Source of the DNA: Sphagnum magellanicum
Lineage: Eukaryota; Streptophyta; Sphagnopsida; Sphagnales; Sphagnaceae
NCBI GenBank assembly: GCA_021904315.1
Contig: CM038916.1
Location: 17,567,897-17,631,896 of the forward strand
Direction of reading: 5' to 3'
DNA: 64,000 bases
The position numbers and the translations under genes were made by a program. The notes under the pieces are model-generated. The model was not told the origin of the DNA. It saw only the letters and a program-made list of their open reading frames with translations, and made no database searches. Below, piece by piece: positions 36,290 through 46,649 of this stretch (the stretch's first letter is position 1; each line of letters opens with the position of its first letter).

Positions 36290-38270
36290 ATAATGCCAGT
36301 TTGGAACCCCATAACCCTTTCTCTTTCTTCTAGGCTTGGTTCATCCCATGTGGTTGAAGCATGACGATACACCAGGCCTGGTCCATTTCCCTAAAAGGCG
36401 TGTGCTCCTGGGTGTTGCAACCCTAGCTTTGGGCCCGAGACCAAAGACAAAGGGGTTGTAAGGTTGCGGGCCAAGAAGAAGCCCGGGAGCTAATGTAAGA
36501 GGAAGCCCGAGAACTAAGGCAAGAGCAAGCCCGAGAGTCACATCACACTCCCGGGAGTGTAAGAAAGTGTGAGGGAGTGTGAGGGAGTGAACACTCACAC
36601 TCCCAAGGCAATTCCCACTTTGGGAGATGGAGTCCTGGTGGACTCCCGAAACTTTAGAGAGCAATTGCAGGGGTCAAACCTCAATGTCTTGTGGCGTTCT
36701 TTATATCATTAGAAAGCTCTTGAAGTGTAAATATCTAGAATGGGCTTACATTGTTCATTTGAATATATGAAACACAAGTTATGGCCAAAAGAAGGGTCGG
36801 GAGTCGAATTCCCGGGAGTCTGCCAGTTTTGACTCCCGACCACTAAAAGTCAGGAATCGACCTGAAATACTTAGCTGCAGAGAACATGCGACATACCATT
36901 GGAAAGTTCTCGACGAGATCTACAACTTTGCTTCAGACCGCATCGCGATCCGAGGTCTACTCGCAAAGTTATGGGGCTCCAAAATTTTGGGAGTCCCATT
37001 TGGTGCGATTTCGGGACTCCCACTCGGGAGTCCCGGGAAAAATAGCCATTTGGATGTAGCCTCCATGGAGAGCTACAGAGTATACTATAAGGGGGAAGGT
37101 GGTGGCTTCCCCCAAGTCCGGGCCGTGGGGAGTCTTGTGTGTCCGTGTTGCCCGTGGCTCGTCTTAGCACCAAGGGTGCTCCAACTTTGCACTAACCACT
37201 TTGTGTGGGTTGTGTGCAGGCCCGTGTGAGTGACTAAAGCTTGTCAACTCTTCCTAGTCTATCCCGAGACTTCTAGCACACCCCTCTCACCCCCCTCTAG
37301 TGCTAGAAGTCGGAAACGTGCTCCAAGTTCCAATTCCTTCCGCATTGCCACATACTTGGACCCTAAAGTGGGTCCACTAGGAACTTGGGAGCGCGTCACT
37401 GGGAAGGAAATAAAGGTGGGCCAACCACCTCCTGGTTTTCCTATTGTATTCGCAAAAAACCAAGGAGGTTTTTTTTTACCTTGTAACTGGTTAGTAGGAG
37501 CTTTGATCATCCAATATATGAGAAACCTACAGGTTGGGGTCTTTGATGGTGTATCTTAGAGCCAATTACAGAACTAATAATGGTGCAAGGTTGGTCCACC
37601 AGTTGCGCATGTAGTGCACATAGGAATTACGTTGTGTTGCATCGAATAGAAATGGTTATTTAAGGTAATGTTTGACTAGCGTGTAGTGTTCTTGGACTTT
37701 CTCTCTTTGGTTAAGCTGAGAAAGGGTGTTATCAATTACATAACCAAGTGTAGGAGAAATGGATTGAGCCTAAGTGATCAACTGTACCATGTCCGTGAAG
37801 AGACCAGATCTTGTGTCATTCAAGCCTTTTCCAAATCCAGTTACTGAAAATCCTTAACACTCCCAACTCGAAATGATGAGGTCCACGGGGCCAAGTACTT
37901 CCATATGCTTCTTCTGAATTAGTTGTATGTTAAAGAGAAAAAAAGTGAAATTGGCCTTCCGTGCGGTGGTTGCAAATTGTTGTGGAAATCTGGCTATGAG
38001 CTCCATCATTTTTTATGTCGCCACTTGCTTTGCAATAGGATCAATGGCTACATAGAAATACTTTCAAACCACCATCCCTGATTGTAGTAGGGCTTTAAGA
38101 CCTGTACCAATACCACCAAAGAGCTCTAGTAAAGTATTCCCCTCCTTAGGCGGTGTCCATGTGATTAGTTAACGAAATATTGGTTTAATCGATTCACCAT
38201 GGCTTTCCATGTTCTCAAAATTAGACAAAGTTTTGACCAAGGGCTCGTGGGTTACTTTGAACTTTTGTAA
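36290..38270 (-). pseudogene. C5 cytosine-DNA methyltransferase domain within retroelement B
   Basis: The minus strand shows conserved C5-MTase motifs in order. Motif I (SAM binding) is LLELFGGIGTGLKALL at about 38130-38085. Motif IV is GPVDLIISSWEC, whose catalytic cysteine codon is 37859-37857; the next codon, where CQG is expected, is TAA. It is followed by GFGKGLNDTRSGLFTDMV. Motif VI is seen as GYVIDN (about 37745-37728), E replaced by D. A C-terminal block beyond the inserted LTR reads EPSLEERERVMGFQTG (about 36345-36302). At least six in-frame stops mean the copy is dead. C5-MTases transfer methyl groups from SAM to cytosine. The subfamily (DNMT3-, CMT- or DNMT1-like) is not settled. 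Confidence 0.85.
36413..37398 (-). mobile_element. Solo LTR copy 3, reverse orientation (TSD ctggg)
   Basis: 986 bp whose plus-strand ends are tgttgcaaccc and gggagcgcgtca, the reverse complements of the family termini. Target duplication ctggg at 36408-36412 and 37399-37403. It sits inside the methyltransferase region of retroelement B: the coding pattern resumes on the other side without loss. It carries the family hairpin (36795-36841) and the TATA-like site near 37080-37095. It is longer than its siblings, mostly through extra sequence at 36440-36620. Confidence 0.92.
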
Positions 38271-41230
38271 AACCTCTCGTCCATGTTGAATGTTAGTAGG
38301 ACCACCCTCAAGGTTTCAATAGTTTAGGCGTAAGTTGTCTCCTCTTCATCTCTTTTTATCCACTCGTGGCTAACTTGTTAAATGTAGGAAATAATGTGTG
38401 CTTCCTTAACCATACAATGGTGAGCCACAGGACTATGGTTCCCATGTAAATCAAGGGGTATGTATCCCAGGTGGTGACCATTAGTCTCCCAATCTATTCG
38501 GTAGTTTGCATGCTTAAACTAGTTGTCAATTGTGAAATTTGGTGGAAACATGGCCTCTTGCCTAATGAACACATCGTAACTGGTGGCATTGGTGACTAAA
38601 CATTTAACATAAAGGCAAAGCTCTTGATCTGTACTTTCATTAAAATTAAGTGCAATCAAATCCAAGTTTTTCCCAAGTACCTCCTCTACATTCCCACTAG
38701 AGATGTGAATTTGCCACATAGATTTCCATAATTTGGAGTCGAACATGCCCATCTTCTTGGCAAATTGAACTCCAAGAATCACTGGTCGGGCACCTATATC
38801 AAGAAGTACCATTCTGGGTGTATGTCCTTCCACCTGGATTGCTGACTTAATATTATTGATAATGGCAACTCCGGTGGCGATAGAAGTTTTCTCACTAGGC
38901 ACCACCTTCAAAAATGAGTGGGAGACTTTGTGGAAAAAATAGTTATCCACAAGGCCTTTGCTAAATAACAAATCCACAAGTGAGGTGTTCTTAGTTCCCT
39001 TTTGATATGTGAATGTAGAATAAAAAATAAGAGAGCCCATTAGTTTAGCCATGCTAGAACTAGTGACCAAATTATAAACGCCATCTACAACATGTGAGCC
39101 AATCGAGTGTTTCTCCAAGGTGTTGGATGGGACCCCTGTAGCATGTGGATTAGGGATTGGTAGAGGACTTGATGTAGTGTTCATGGTATCTTTTAGTATT
39201 GCAATTATGTCCCTGGTGTTTAGTTTCAAATCTTGAAAATTAAATAACGGTGTACTCACAAGCTTTTGCGCCACTTCACGCATTTAAAGTTGACACTCCA
39301 TAAGTTAATTAGTGGAAAATTGTGTGTTTTCCTAATGTACATGTATTCCTAGGACATAAGAATTGATGCCCTAACAACTTGTGGTGTTGTAATTACCTCC
39401 CCCCTCACTAACAAGGTGTGTTTTTCTTCTGTGTTGAGAAGATGAAAAGATTGTGGCATGATTGCTCGAACTCCTCTAGCCTTAGTAATAGGGCTTAGAT
39501 TAGATACGAGTCCATCAGTCTGAATTACCAGCCTAGTGGCAAAAACTTTAGGTGCCACATTACCCTCTTGTGCCGTGAAATAGGAAGGGCAAAAAGAAGT
39601 GGCAAATTCTAGTGTGAGCCTAAAATTGTTTGCACTAGAAAAAACATACTCCCCAACCATGGCATCATGTGAGAGGCCATAAAACAACCTAGGAGGTCCT
39701 TTTCGTGATCCCAAACCCTATATTGTTGGGCATGATTAGCTGGTTGGGAAGACTTGCCTTTTAAATTAGCAAGTTAGGCCTCAATGATTCGAGTTTATTT
39801 TGTAGAGTTTGAACTTGAGCAGCATGGGCTTGAAGCACCTCGCTTTTGTTAGCATTGTGCTCTTTCTTCTTAACATTCTTACTAGAATTACCTTTGGTGG
39901 GGAAAGCCTGAGTGGAAGCTTGAGGTGCCTTGGCAAAACAATAATCCTTTGGTTGAGGGGCAGTGGAAGATGTTGGCAAATTTTGGCATGGTAATTGAAG
40001 TTGCTTTTGTTACGGGAACTTAGCAAAACAAATCGCTTCCTGATGTCCCTTTTTCCCACAATAATCACAAAAGATTTCCTCTAAAGGAATATTGCATTCA
40101 CTAGCTTTATGGGCAAGATTGCCACAATAGTTGCAAGAAGGTAGGATGGGTGAAGGTAAGTGCACCATTTTAGCCCTTGAAGAAGAATGTGATGATATGG
40201 TTAGCGTAGCTGGTGGAGGCTGAGGCCTTGAACATGATGGAGGCCTCATAGTACTAACCTCATAGTGTGCATGAACCAGTTCCAACTTTTCAAAAATGTT
40301 GTACACATCCAACAAAGTGTACAAGTTTCCAAATTCAGCAAAAACCCGTTATAAAACTTGCGGATGGAGTGTTGGAGTACCTTCCAATGAATGAAGATAT
40401 CGATGGGCAACTTTCAAGTCTATGATGCTTTGATTATCCTCTTTAAGCTTGAAAAACCTCTTGAAAAACATCTTGAAGGTTTCATCCTTATGCCGAATGA
40501 AAGTGGGGAGTTGCAAAAAAATTTTAGAACTCTTGACCAAAAATTCTAGCTCAAGAAATTGAAAGAACTCCCCCAGTGGATCAGTAAAAGCTAGTGCATC
40601 GATGGTGGGAGGAATGTTTGCGGCAGTAACAATGAATTGTTGAAGAGAAAAGTTTACTCAAGTAGGTACTAGATCTAGATTATTGGGCATAATCCCATGA
40701 TGTGCAGTGGCAGCTTGTAGTGCAACTTGAAAGGTGATGGTGATGGCGATGTCTGTGACATAAACTAGATTAGGGATCTAGGTGACGCCCAAAATCCTCG
40801 GAGAATGTTGCTCGTAGACATCCAGTGTTTCATAATGCACATAACGAGCTAGTTATTTGAATGCGAACGCTTCGAAATAATTAGCGCCATACTTGAGCTC
40901 CAATTCACAAACCACAATTGAGAAAGTTGCCTTGAACTCCTTCAACAAAATGGTATTTGGCCTTCCGTTGAATTTTTCAATTCTTCCAAAGGAATTATTG
41001 ACCTCCATGGTATATATGGGTGTAAAGGTCAAAGCTTGCAGCGGAATATATGGTGATGGTGTGAAAGCAAGTGTGGCAGTAAGTGTACCCCACTGATTAA
41101 CCCTTCAAATGGACTTTGATGTACTATTGATGAAATGTAACTTGAACTTAAATTCCTAGTAGGAGTTGTACTAATTGACAGTAATGTTATAGACATTTGA
41201 TGGTATTGTCGTGAAGATCGTGAATTCAAA

Positions 41231-42760
41231 GAAATCGGCTCAAATGATTATGTGTTGCTTCATAGCTACTACCTTCGTTCTGGGTAAACGGTAGTGCTCT
41301 CATCATCCGAGGACATGGTGTTGTCCCATGCCCTAAAATTTTGTAGCAATACAAAACACTAACTATAAAGTTTTAACACAATTTATAGTTTGAAGAATAA
41401 GGTGCGTTAACGAAAATGAACAATAACGGATGGACGTTGGTGGATGGACAGAAAGGGCTAGACGAACGAAAGTCAAATGAATGATCGTCCATTGGACGGA
41501 TGTTGAACAAATAGATGTTGAACAGACATATGTCAAATGGACATATGTTGAACATAGCGTTGCAAATTGCCCAAAAACTCTACAACGATGGCATGCAGAA
41601 TTTTTTTTTTTGTTTTTACTTAACATTACAATTGGTTGTTGCAATTTCAAGAGTCTTCAAAGTTTCCTCCACCGCCTCCTATGTTTTTATGAAAGAAAAA
41701 AAAAAAGGAAAAAAAAAAAACTTCATTTACTCCAGGATACATCACTCCCCCATTTGGTTTTGCTTTTCCCAGCTCCTTCGATCTTGACTTTGTTGGTTAG
41801 CATAGGTGTAATAGCACAAACTCCCTTCAACAGTAGTAACATTAACAACAACAACAACACCAACAACAAAAGAAACCCAATAACTTAAAACCAAAAAAAA
41901 TTGGCACTTTCAACATTAAATGATAAAGAAATTTTTTTTAAGAATTAAATTGCAAAGAAGGAAATAAAACATAGTGTATGTAAATGGTGGCCGTGTAATA
42001 ACCACTATCAGCATCTAAAAATCCAGTTTAACTATGGAAGAAACTCTCCCTAACAAAGGAGTTTTAGAAAAACTAACAAGAGAAGGGAGGAGCTTGGCCT
42101 TTTATACAACCATCAACAAGTTGAAATTTAACAAGCCATAACCCTAAAACATCTAATAGCGTACATTAATCTAAGAACGTACATTAACCCTAAAAGACAT
42201 GATTAGCATGCCCATAAATGGTCGTCATGTATGAGACCATGCATACGGGCATGACAATACCCAATTCATATTGGAATTTATAATTAGCCTTTTTAACTAA
42301 GCCATTGGCCATTTTGACCAAGCTTACTTAATTAGCCCTATTGATTGAGTGTAATGAGTGGCCTTATTAACCTAGGCATTTGCCAATTTGACTAGGTGGC
42401 ATTTTAAAATCCAATTTGACAAAATGTCCGATTTGATTAATTGTCAGATTAATCACTCTAGTCAAATTTATTAATCAAAAGATATTCATTATGTACTGTG
42501 TGTACCTTGCCCTCAATTTGAAACTTTGAGATATCAAAAGTACCACGGATGCCCCTAAAAAACCACACTGATAATCTCGCACTCATGTTTTCACCCGTGA
42601 TAAATTGCAGGAGTGTCTCCAACACCTAAATCCATTACCCAAAAACAACACCAACAATGACAACAAAACAAGGTTCAGAAAGTTTGAGACAGTTTAGAGC
42701 GCTTATAATTTCTTGAATCAGAGCTCAAATGCACATTAGTTTCTGTAAGTGGTTGCAAAT
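41231..42760. other. Flank of retroelement B, no gene seen
   Basis: Mixed AT-rich sequence with an A-rich tract (about 41694-41720) and short 'atgttgaaca' repeats at 41500-41555. It may include the element's upstream untranslated part or a worn LTR; no TG...CA pair with a target duplication was found. Confidence 0.35.
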
Positions 42761-42849
42761 TTTCCCAAAGCTTGCTTCTTCAGCTCTTCTTCACAAGCCT
42801 TTGGCCTCTAGTAAAAAGTACATGTCCTCTAATAAAAAAAACCTATTTA

Positions 42850-44310
42850 GTCAACATGGTTAGTTTTGAAAAAATAGGAATTCTAGTAGTGGATGCTCCA
42901 AAAACAAGCAGATCACATGCATCACAATTTGAATCCATAGTGGAGCCACATGTTAAACGTGAAAAAAAATAATCTTCATTTCCAAAACTAGAAGTTCATG
43001 TGTGGTCCTCACCTAGAGCACAATTTCTAGTAGCATAATAACATGTAAATACACAACATGTGCAAGCAATTGAAGGAGAGGAAAATCCATCATCATCCAT
43101 GGGCTTTAATGAAGGAGCCTAGTTTGGCTTTTTTAGGAATGTTGTATTATCCATTAATACATCTAGAGGAAGTACTCCTATAATTAAAATTCCATACACT
43201 TTTGGATCTTTGAGTTAGAAGGCAAAAGAACATTTAAAGTAGCTAGAATGTTTTAGCACATAGCACATTACAACAAAAACATGGAGAAGATGATGATTGA
43301 GATGTTAGGATTCAAATCATAGCAACAACATGAAATTATATATGACTAAAAGATGTCAATATGTAATATAGGAGATGAAGAGTCTAAAACATAAGTTGTG
43401 ATCTCATGAGATATAGACCAAAAAGTTGTCAAGTAGACCAAGGAACAATAACTAAACAAGCTATAGATGGAATTCTTTTAAGTAGGTTAGAGGAAACACA
43501 TTATGGAATAGTAGTTGATTCCATGGATAAGATAAGGGTGCAAAGAGACTTGTTGAAGCAAAATCAATAGAAGGAGGATTTAAAATATTGGGTTTTGAAG
43601 AACAAGAAGATGGTTTTGAAGCCCAATGTGTAGCATTGCAATGGGACAAAAACAACTTTGATCATAGCATGGTGGAGTAGGAAACAAAAAGTTTGTGACT
43701 AAAAGTTATCCAGATTGTTGTAAACGAGGAAAATGAGGCATTGCTCTCAAAGTATTAGACTTGGGCTAATTACAACCAAACAATCTAGGGACTCCAACAT
43801 GATGCCAAATGAATGCAAATAGTCATGGATAATTTAAAAAGCATGCAACCATACGCTTCAAAACACATGCTTAAAAAGTATGATAGTTTACTAATGTATA
43901 ATACTATCATTGAGACTAAACATTAATCTATGGAACTTGTGGCATCAAACATCAATGTTTGGTGGCATTTACATGATGTTTTGTAAAAGGATGTATAGAC
44001 TTTGTTTGACAAACACAAAGCTTATGAAACAAGGTACATGAGAAAGTTCAAAGCATACAAGGAAGTTTTTCCTAATTTTGTTTATGAATACCTTATTCTA
44101 ACCCCAGAAGATAGTCTAATAGAGTCAAACAAGGGGTAATATCAAGCAGGTCGTAATGGAAAAACACTATAAGTATAATCACATGCACTTGAAGAAATGA
44201 AGGGTGTAGGTGGATTAGAAGATGTTTTTGCTAAGTAAGAAGATGTAGAGACAATAGACCAATCTATAGACGTATCCATAATGGTTCATGAGTAATTGCA
44301 AAAAAAAAAA
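42850..44310 (+). pseudogene. Decayed coding region of unknown family, stops only
   Basis: From about 43561 to 44140 a single frame reads through roughly 190 codons interrupted by eight or so stops but no frameshift. Protein-like runs include ILGFEEQEDGFEAQCVALQW, IVVNEENEALLSKY, SMELVASNINVWWHLHDV and EVFPNFVYEYLILTPEDSL. The upstream part (about 42850-43240) shows the same pattern (IIKIPYTFGSL). Nearly every stop is explained by one C-to-T or G-to-A change from CAA, CAG, CGA or TGG. I do not recognise the family; a transposon-encoded protein is most likely. Confidence 0.55.
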
Positions 44311-44559
44311 AAACCCAACTTAAAGTATAACTTTTATTAAGTACATGACAACTTATATTTCATTTCAATTTGCCGATTATGATATGACCATTGCAATAAG
44401 GGGGATTTTTATAAAAAGAAAGTGATAATGGTCATATAAAAACCATTAAGGAAGCATAACAATAATTGCATTAGCAAATTCCACAATTTTAGCCTCATAC
44501 TAAGACATTACCTATAATAAATGTGGAATAATCAACATGTAGTTGTTTGTTATTTATTT

Positions 44560-44745
44560 TTTCAATTCTAGATTGTTTTGAATTATATTTTCAATTCATT
44601 ATAGATATGATTTTGATCATTTTGATATGTTTGATTATCTATTTTTGTAGATTTGTTGTTGTTACAAATATGATAGTGTCAATGAAAATATGTTAAAATA
44701 TAAAGTATGAATTAAAACGACATAAGAAAATTAACATTTACTATA
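44560..44745 (+). repeat. Dispersed repeat, copy 2 (partner at 28600-28790)
   Basis: Same orientation and word order as the partner, about 80 percent identical by eye. Confidence 0.6.
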
Positions 44746-46300
44746 AGTAATAGTCAAAGAATGATTTTTCCCATGATGCACTATGTAAATATAGTATATT
44801 TCCTATAGTTAGATAGTAAGAGTATCCTAAAATTTTCCTCAAAATTAATCACTTTTGGTTCACACATTATAGATTACATTGTGGAATTATTCAAAACATT
44901 GGCAAAATGCTAGTTAATAAACCCAAGGCCCAAAAATAATGGACGACACAATTTGTTTAAATATGACTTAGGAAAAATTATAATAACATAATCTACACAA
45001 CTATTGATTTAAAATGTCAACCTATGATTGGCAATCAAATAGCCTATTATGAGTCATGATTCATTTGAATTTGTCTCAAATTCATGGGATTTAGTTGTTT
45101 TCTTTGTTATTGATAGTTATTGGTTTGGTGGGCAACACCTTCAAATCCAATAGTCTCTAATCCTAACCTTGTTATATTAAGCTTGGAACTCTACAATGTT
45201 TTTCAAAAATGACGGTAAGCCGATATATGTTCACCACTTGTGTCAAAGTAATGGCCCAATGGGTGGAGCCCTCCCTAGCTAGAGGTCATGGGCTTCGATC
45301 ACACCAACAATTAAACTATCGAGCCATGTGGGGATAAATATATTTTGGAATGGAGTCAATGACCCAATTGAAGTTTGCAATGTTTCTAGGCTCTTAGTTG
45401 ATTTGTGGACCACTTGTTGTCCATGAAATGGTTGTTCGATTAGTAAATGGTGTCCATTTTTGCCAACCAATGTTTTCATACCAACATGGATAGAATAGAG
45501 TGTGGCATGTGCAACAACTTGTGTGTGTCATTGATAGTTGAAGAAGACATTTGAGATGGTGATGATGTTTACAATTAAATACCCAATTGGTAAAGTCTTT
45601 CATGCCCACATGTTTTCTAACATATGGCACACAATTCCTTACTTTTAATGAAATTGAGTACTTCCAAATAAGTAGCTACACTCTTTGGTGATTTCGTACC
45701 CCACATGAAGTTGGTTTTAAAAAAATTCCTCCAAATCCACCGTAAGCCATTATTCCCATCAATGGCCATTTAAAATCCCTTGTCCACCCATGTGGCAATC
45801 AACATATCTAGTAAGTTAATAACGAAAACAATGAGTTAAACATTCCATTTTGTCCTTGGTCAACTTCAATTTGTGAATTTCTTCATATATTGGTTCAAAA
45901 ATCTAACTTTTCAAACATTAATTGATGTAATTGTGGTGACAATGGGTTCAAAGAGATTGTTTGGGAATGCAATTTGTGTCCCCCCCCTATTGCTCCCCTT
46001 TTGATTGGATTAATGGAAGGTTTGGTGATAGGACAATGTAAATTTAATGCCTTTGTTGGATGAGCACCTTCATCACGTCCATATCAAGTTGGACTTATGG
46101 TTTCACAATTGTGGCTCTTGGAGTTGGTTGTGCACTAGGACTAAAATTACTAATTAGGTCATGAAAACATTTTCATTTTGGTTGTTCCATACAATGGGAA
46201 ATTATTTGCAAGACCAAGGTATGCAAATTATTATTCCATTTTTACAAGTTGATGAATATTGTGCTTGATGAAGTTCATTTGTAGAACTTAAAATTTCAAG
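44746..46300. other. AT-rich region, possible upstream part of a hAT remnant
   Basis: No frame here matches a known protein by eye. Two overlapping minus-strand frames (45279-45630) are unrecognised. The hAT transposase tail downstream implies that earlier transposase exons once lay here. Confidence 0.35.
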
Positions 46301-46399
46301 TGCAAAGATTTGTTTCAGATTATAAAAGTTAATGTAGGAAATTTGAAACAATTTATTGCACATGAATTTGATGCATTTCATCACTGTCATGTTGTTATG

Positions 46400-46640
46400 A
46401 AAAATTGCAAGTGTGCCTTAACTAATTGGTGGCACATAGAGGAGCACAAGTTTCCAACCATTGTTCAATTGGCTTGATAAGTTTTTAAGATTATAACAAA
46501 CCAAATTGAAACAAATGAAATTCTATCAGTTGTTGGAAACTTCATTGCACATTGTAAGCATTAGTTCCAAATTGACCACCTTTATAACAATTTGATTTTC
46601 ATTAGCAAAAATTGGCCATGCAATCCGAGTTATGTGTTCC
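46400..46640 (+). pseudogene. hAT transposase C-terminal dimerisation domain remnant
   Basis: One plus-strand frame reads ALTNWWHIEEHKFPTIVQLA, two stops, then ITNQIETNEILSVVGN and later NLIFISKNWP. This is the hAT dimerisation pattern W..h....FP.l..lA...l.i..s..e.E..fS..g, with ISKNWP as the usual tail. The SxxxERxFS core is altered (IETNEILSVV) and three stops lie in the domain, so the copy is inactive. hAT transposases move DNA transposons with 8-bp target duplications; the terminal repeats of this element were not found. Confidence 0.75.
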
Positions 46641-46649
46641 AAACCTTTT

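Larger units (their letters stand above)
36160..41230 (-). pseudogene. Retroelement B: gag, zinc knuckles, protease and C5 cytosine methyltransferase
   Basis: Reading on the minus strand: a gag segment (40540-40349, FKMFFKRFFKLKEDNQSIID); two CCHC knuckles at 40324-40010 (CNYCGNLAHKASEC and CDYCGKKGHQEAIC), both complete; linker frames 39979-39761 and 39714-39349; a retropepsin-like frame 39283-38519 with VLLDIGARPVILG near 38770-38815; then, after several stops, a cytosine-5 methyltransferase domain (see separate entry). These blocks follow in one order with little spacing, as if one polyprotein had been broken by stops and a few frameshifts. No reverse transcriptase or integrase was recognised. 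Solo LTR copy 3 interrupts it at 36413-37398. The LTRs of element B itself were not found. Confidence 0.85.
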
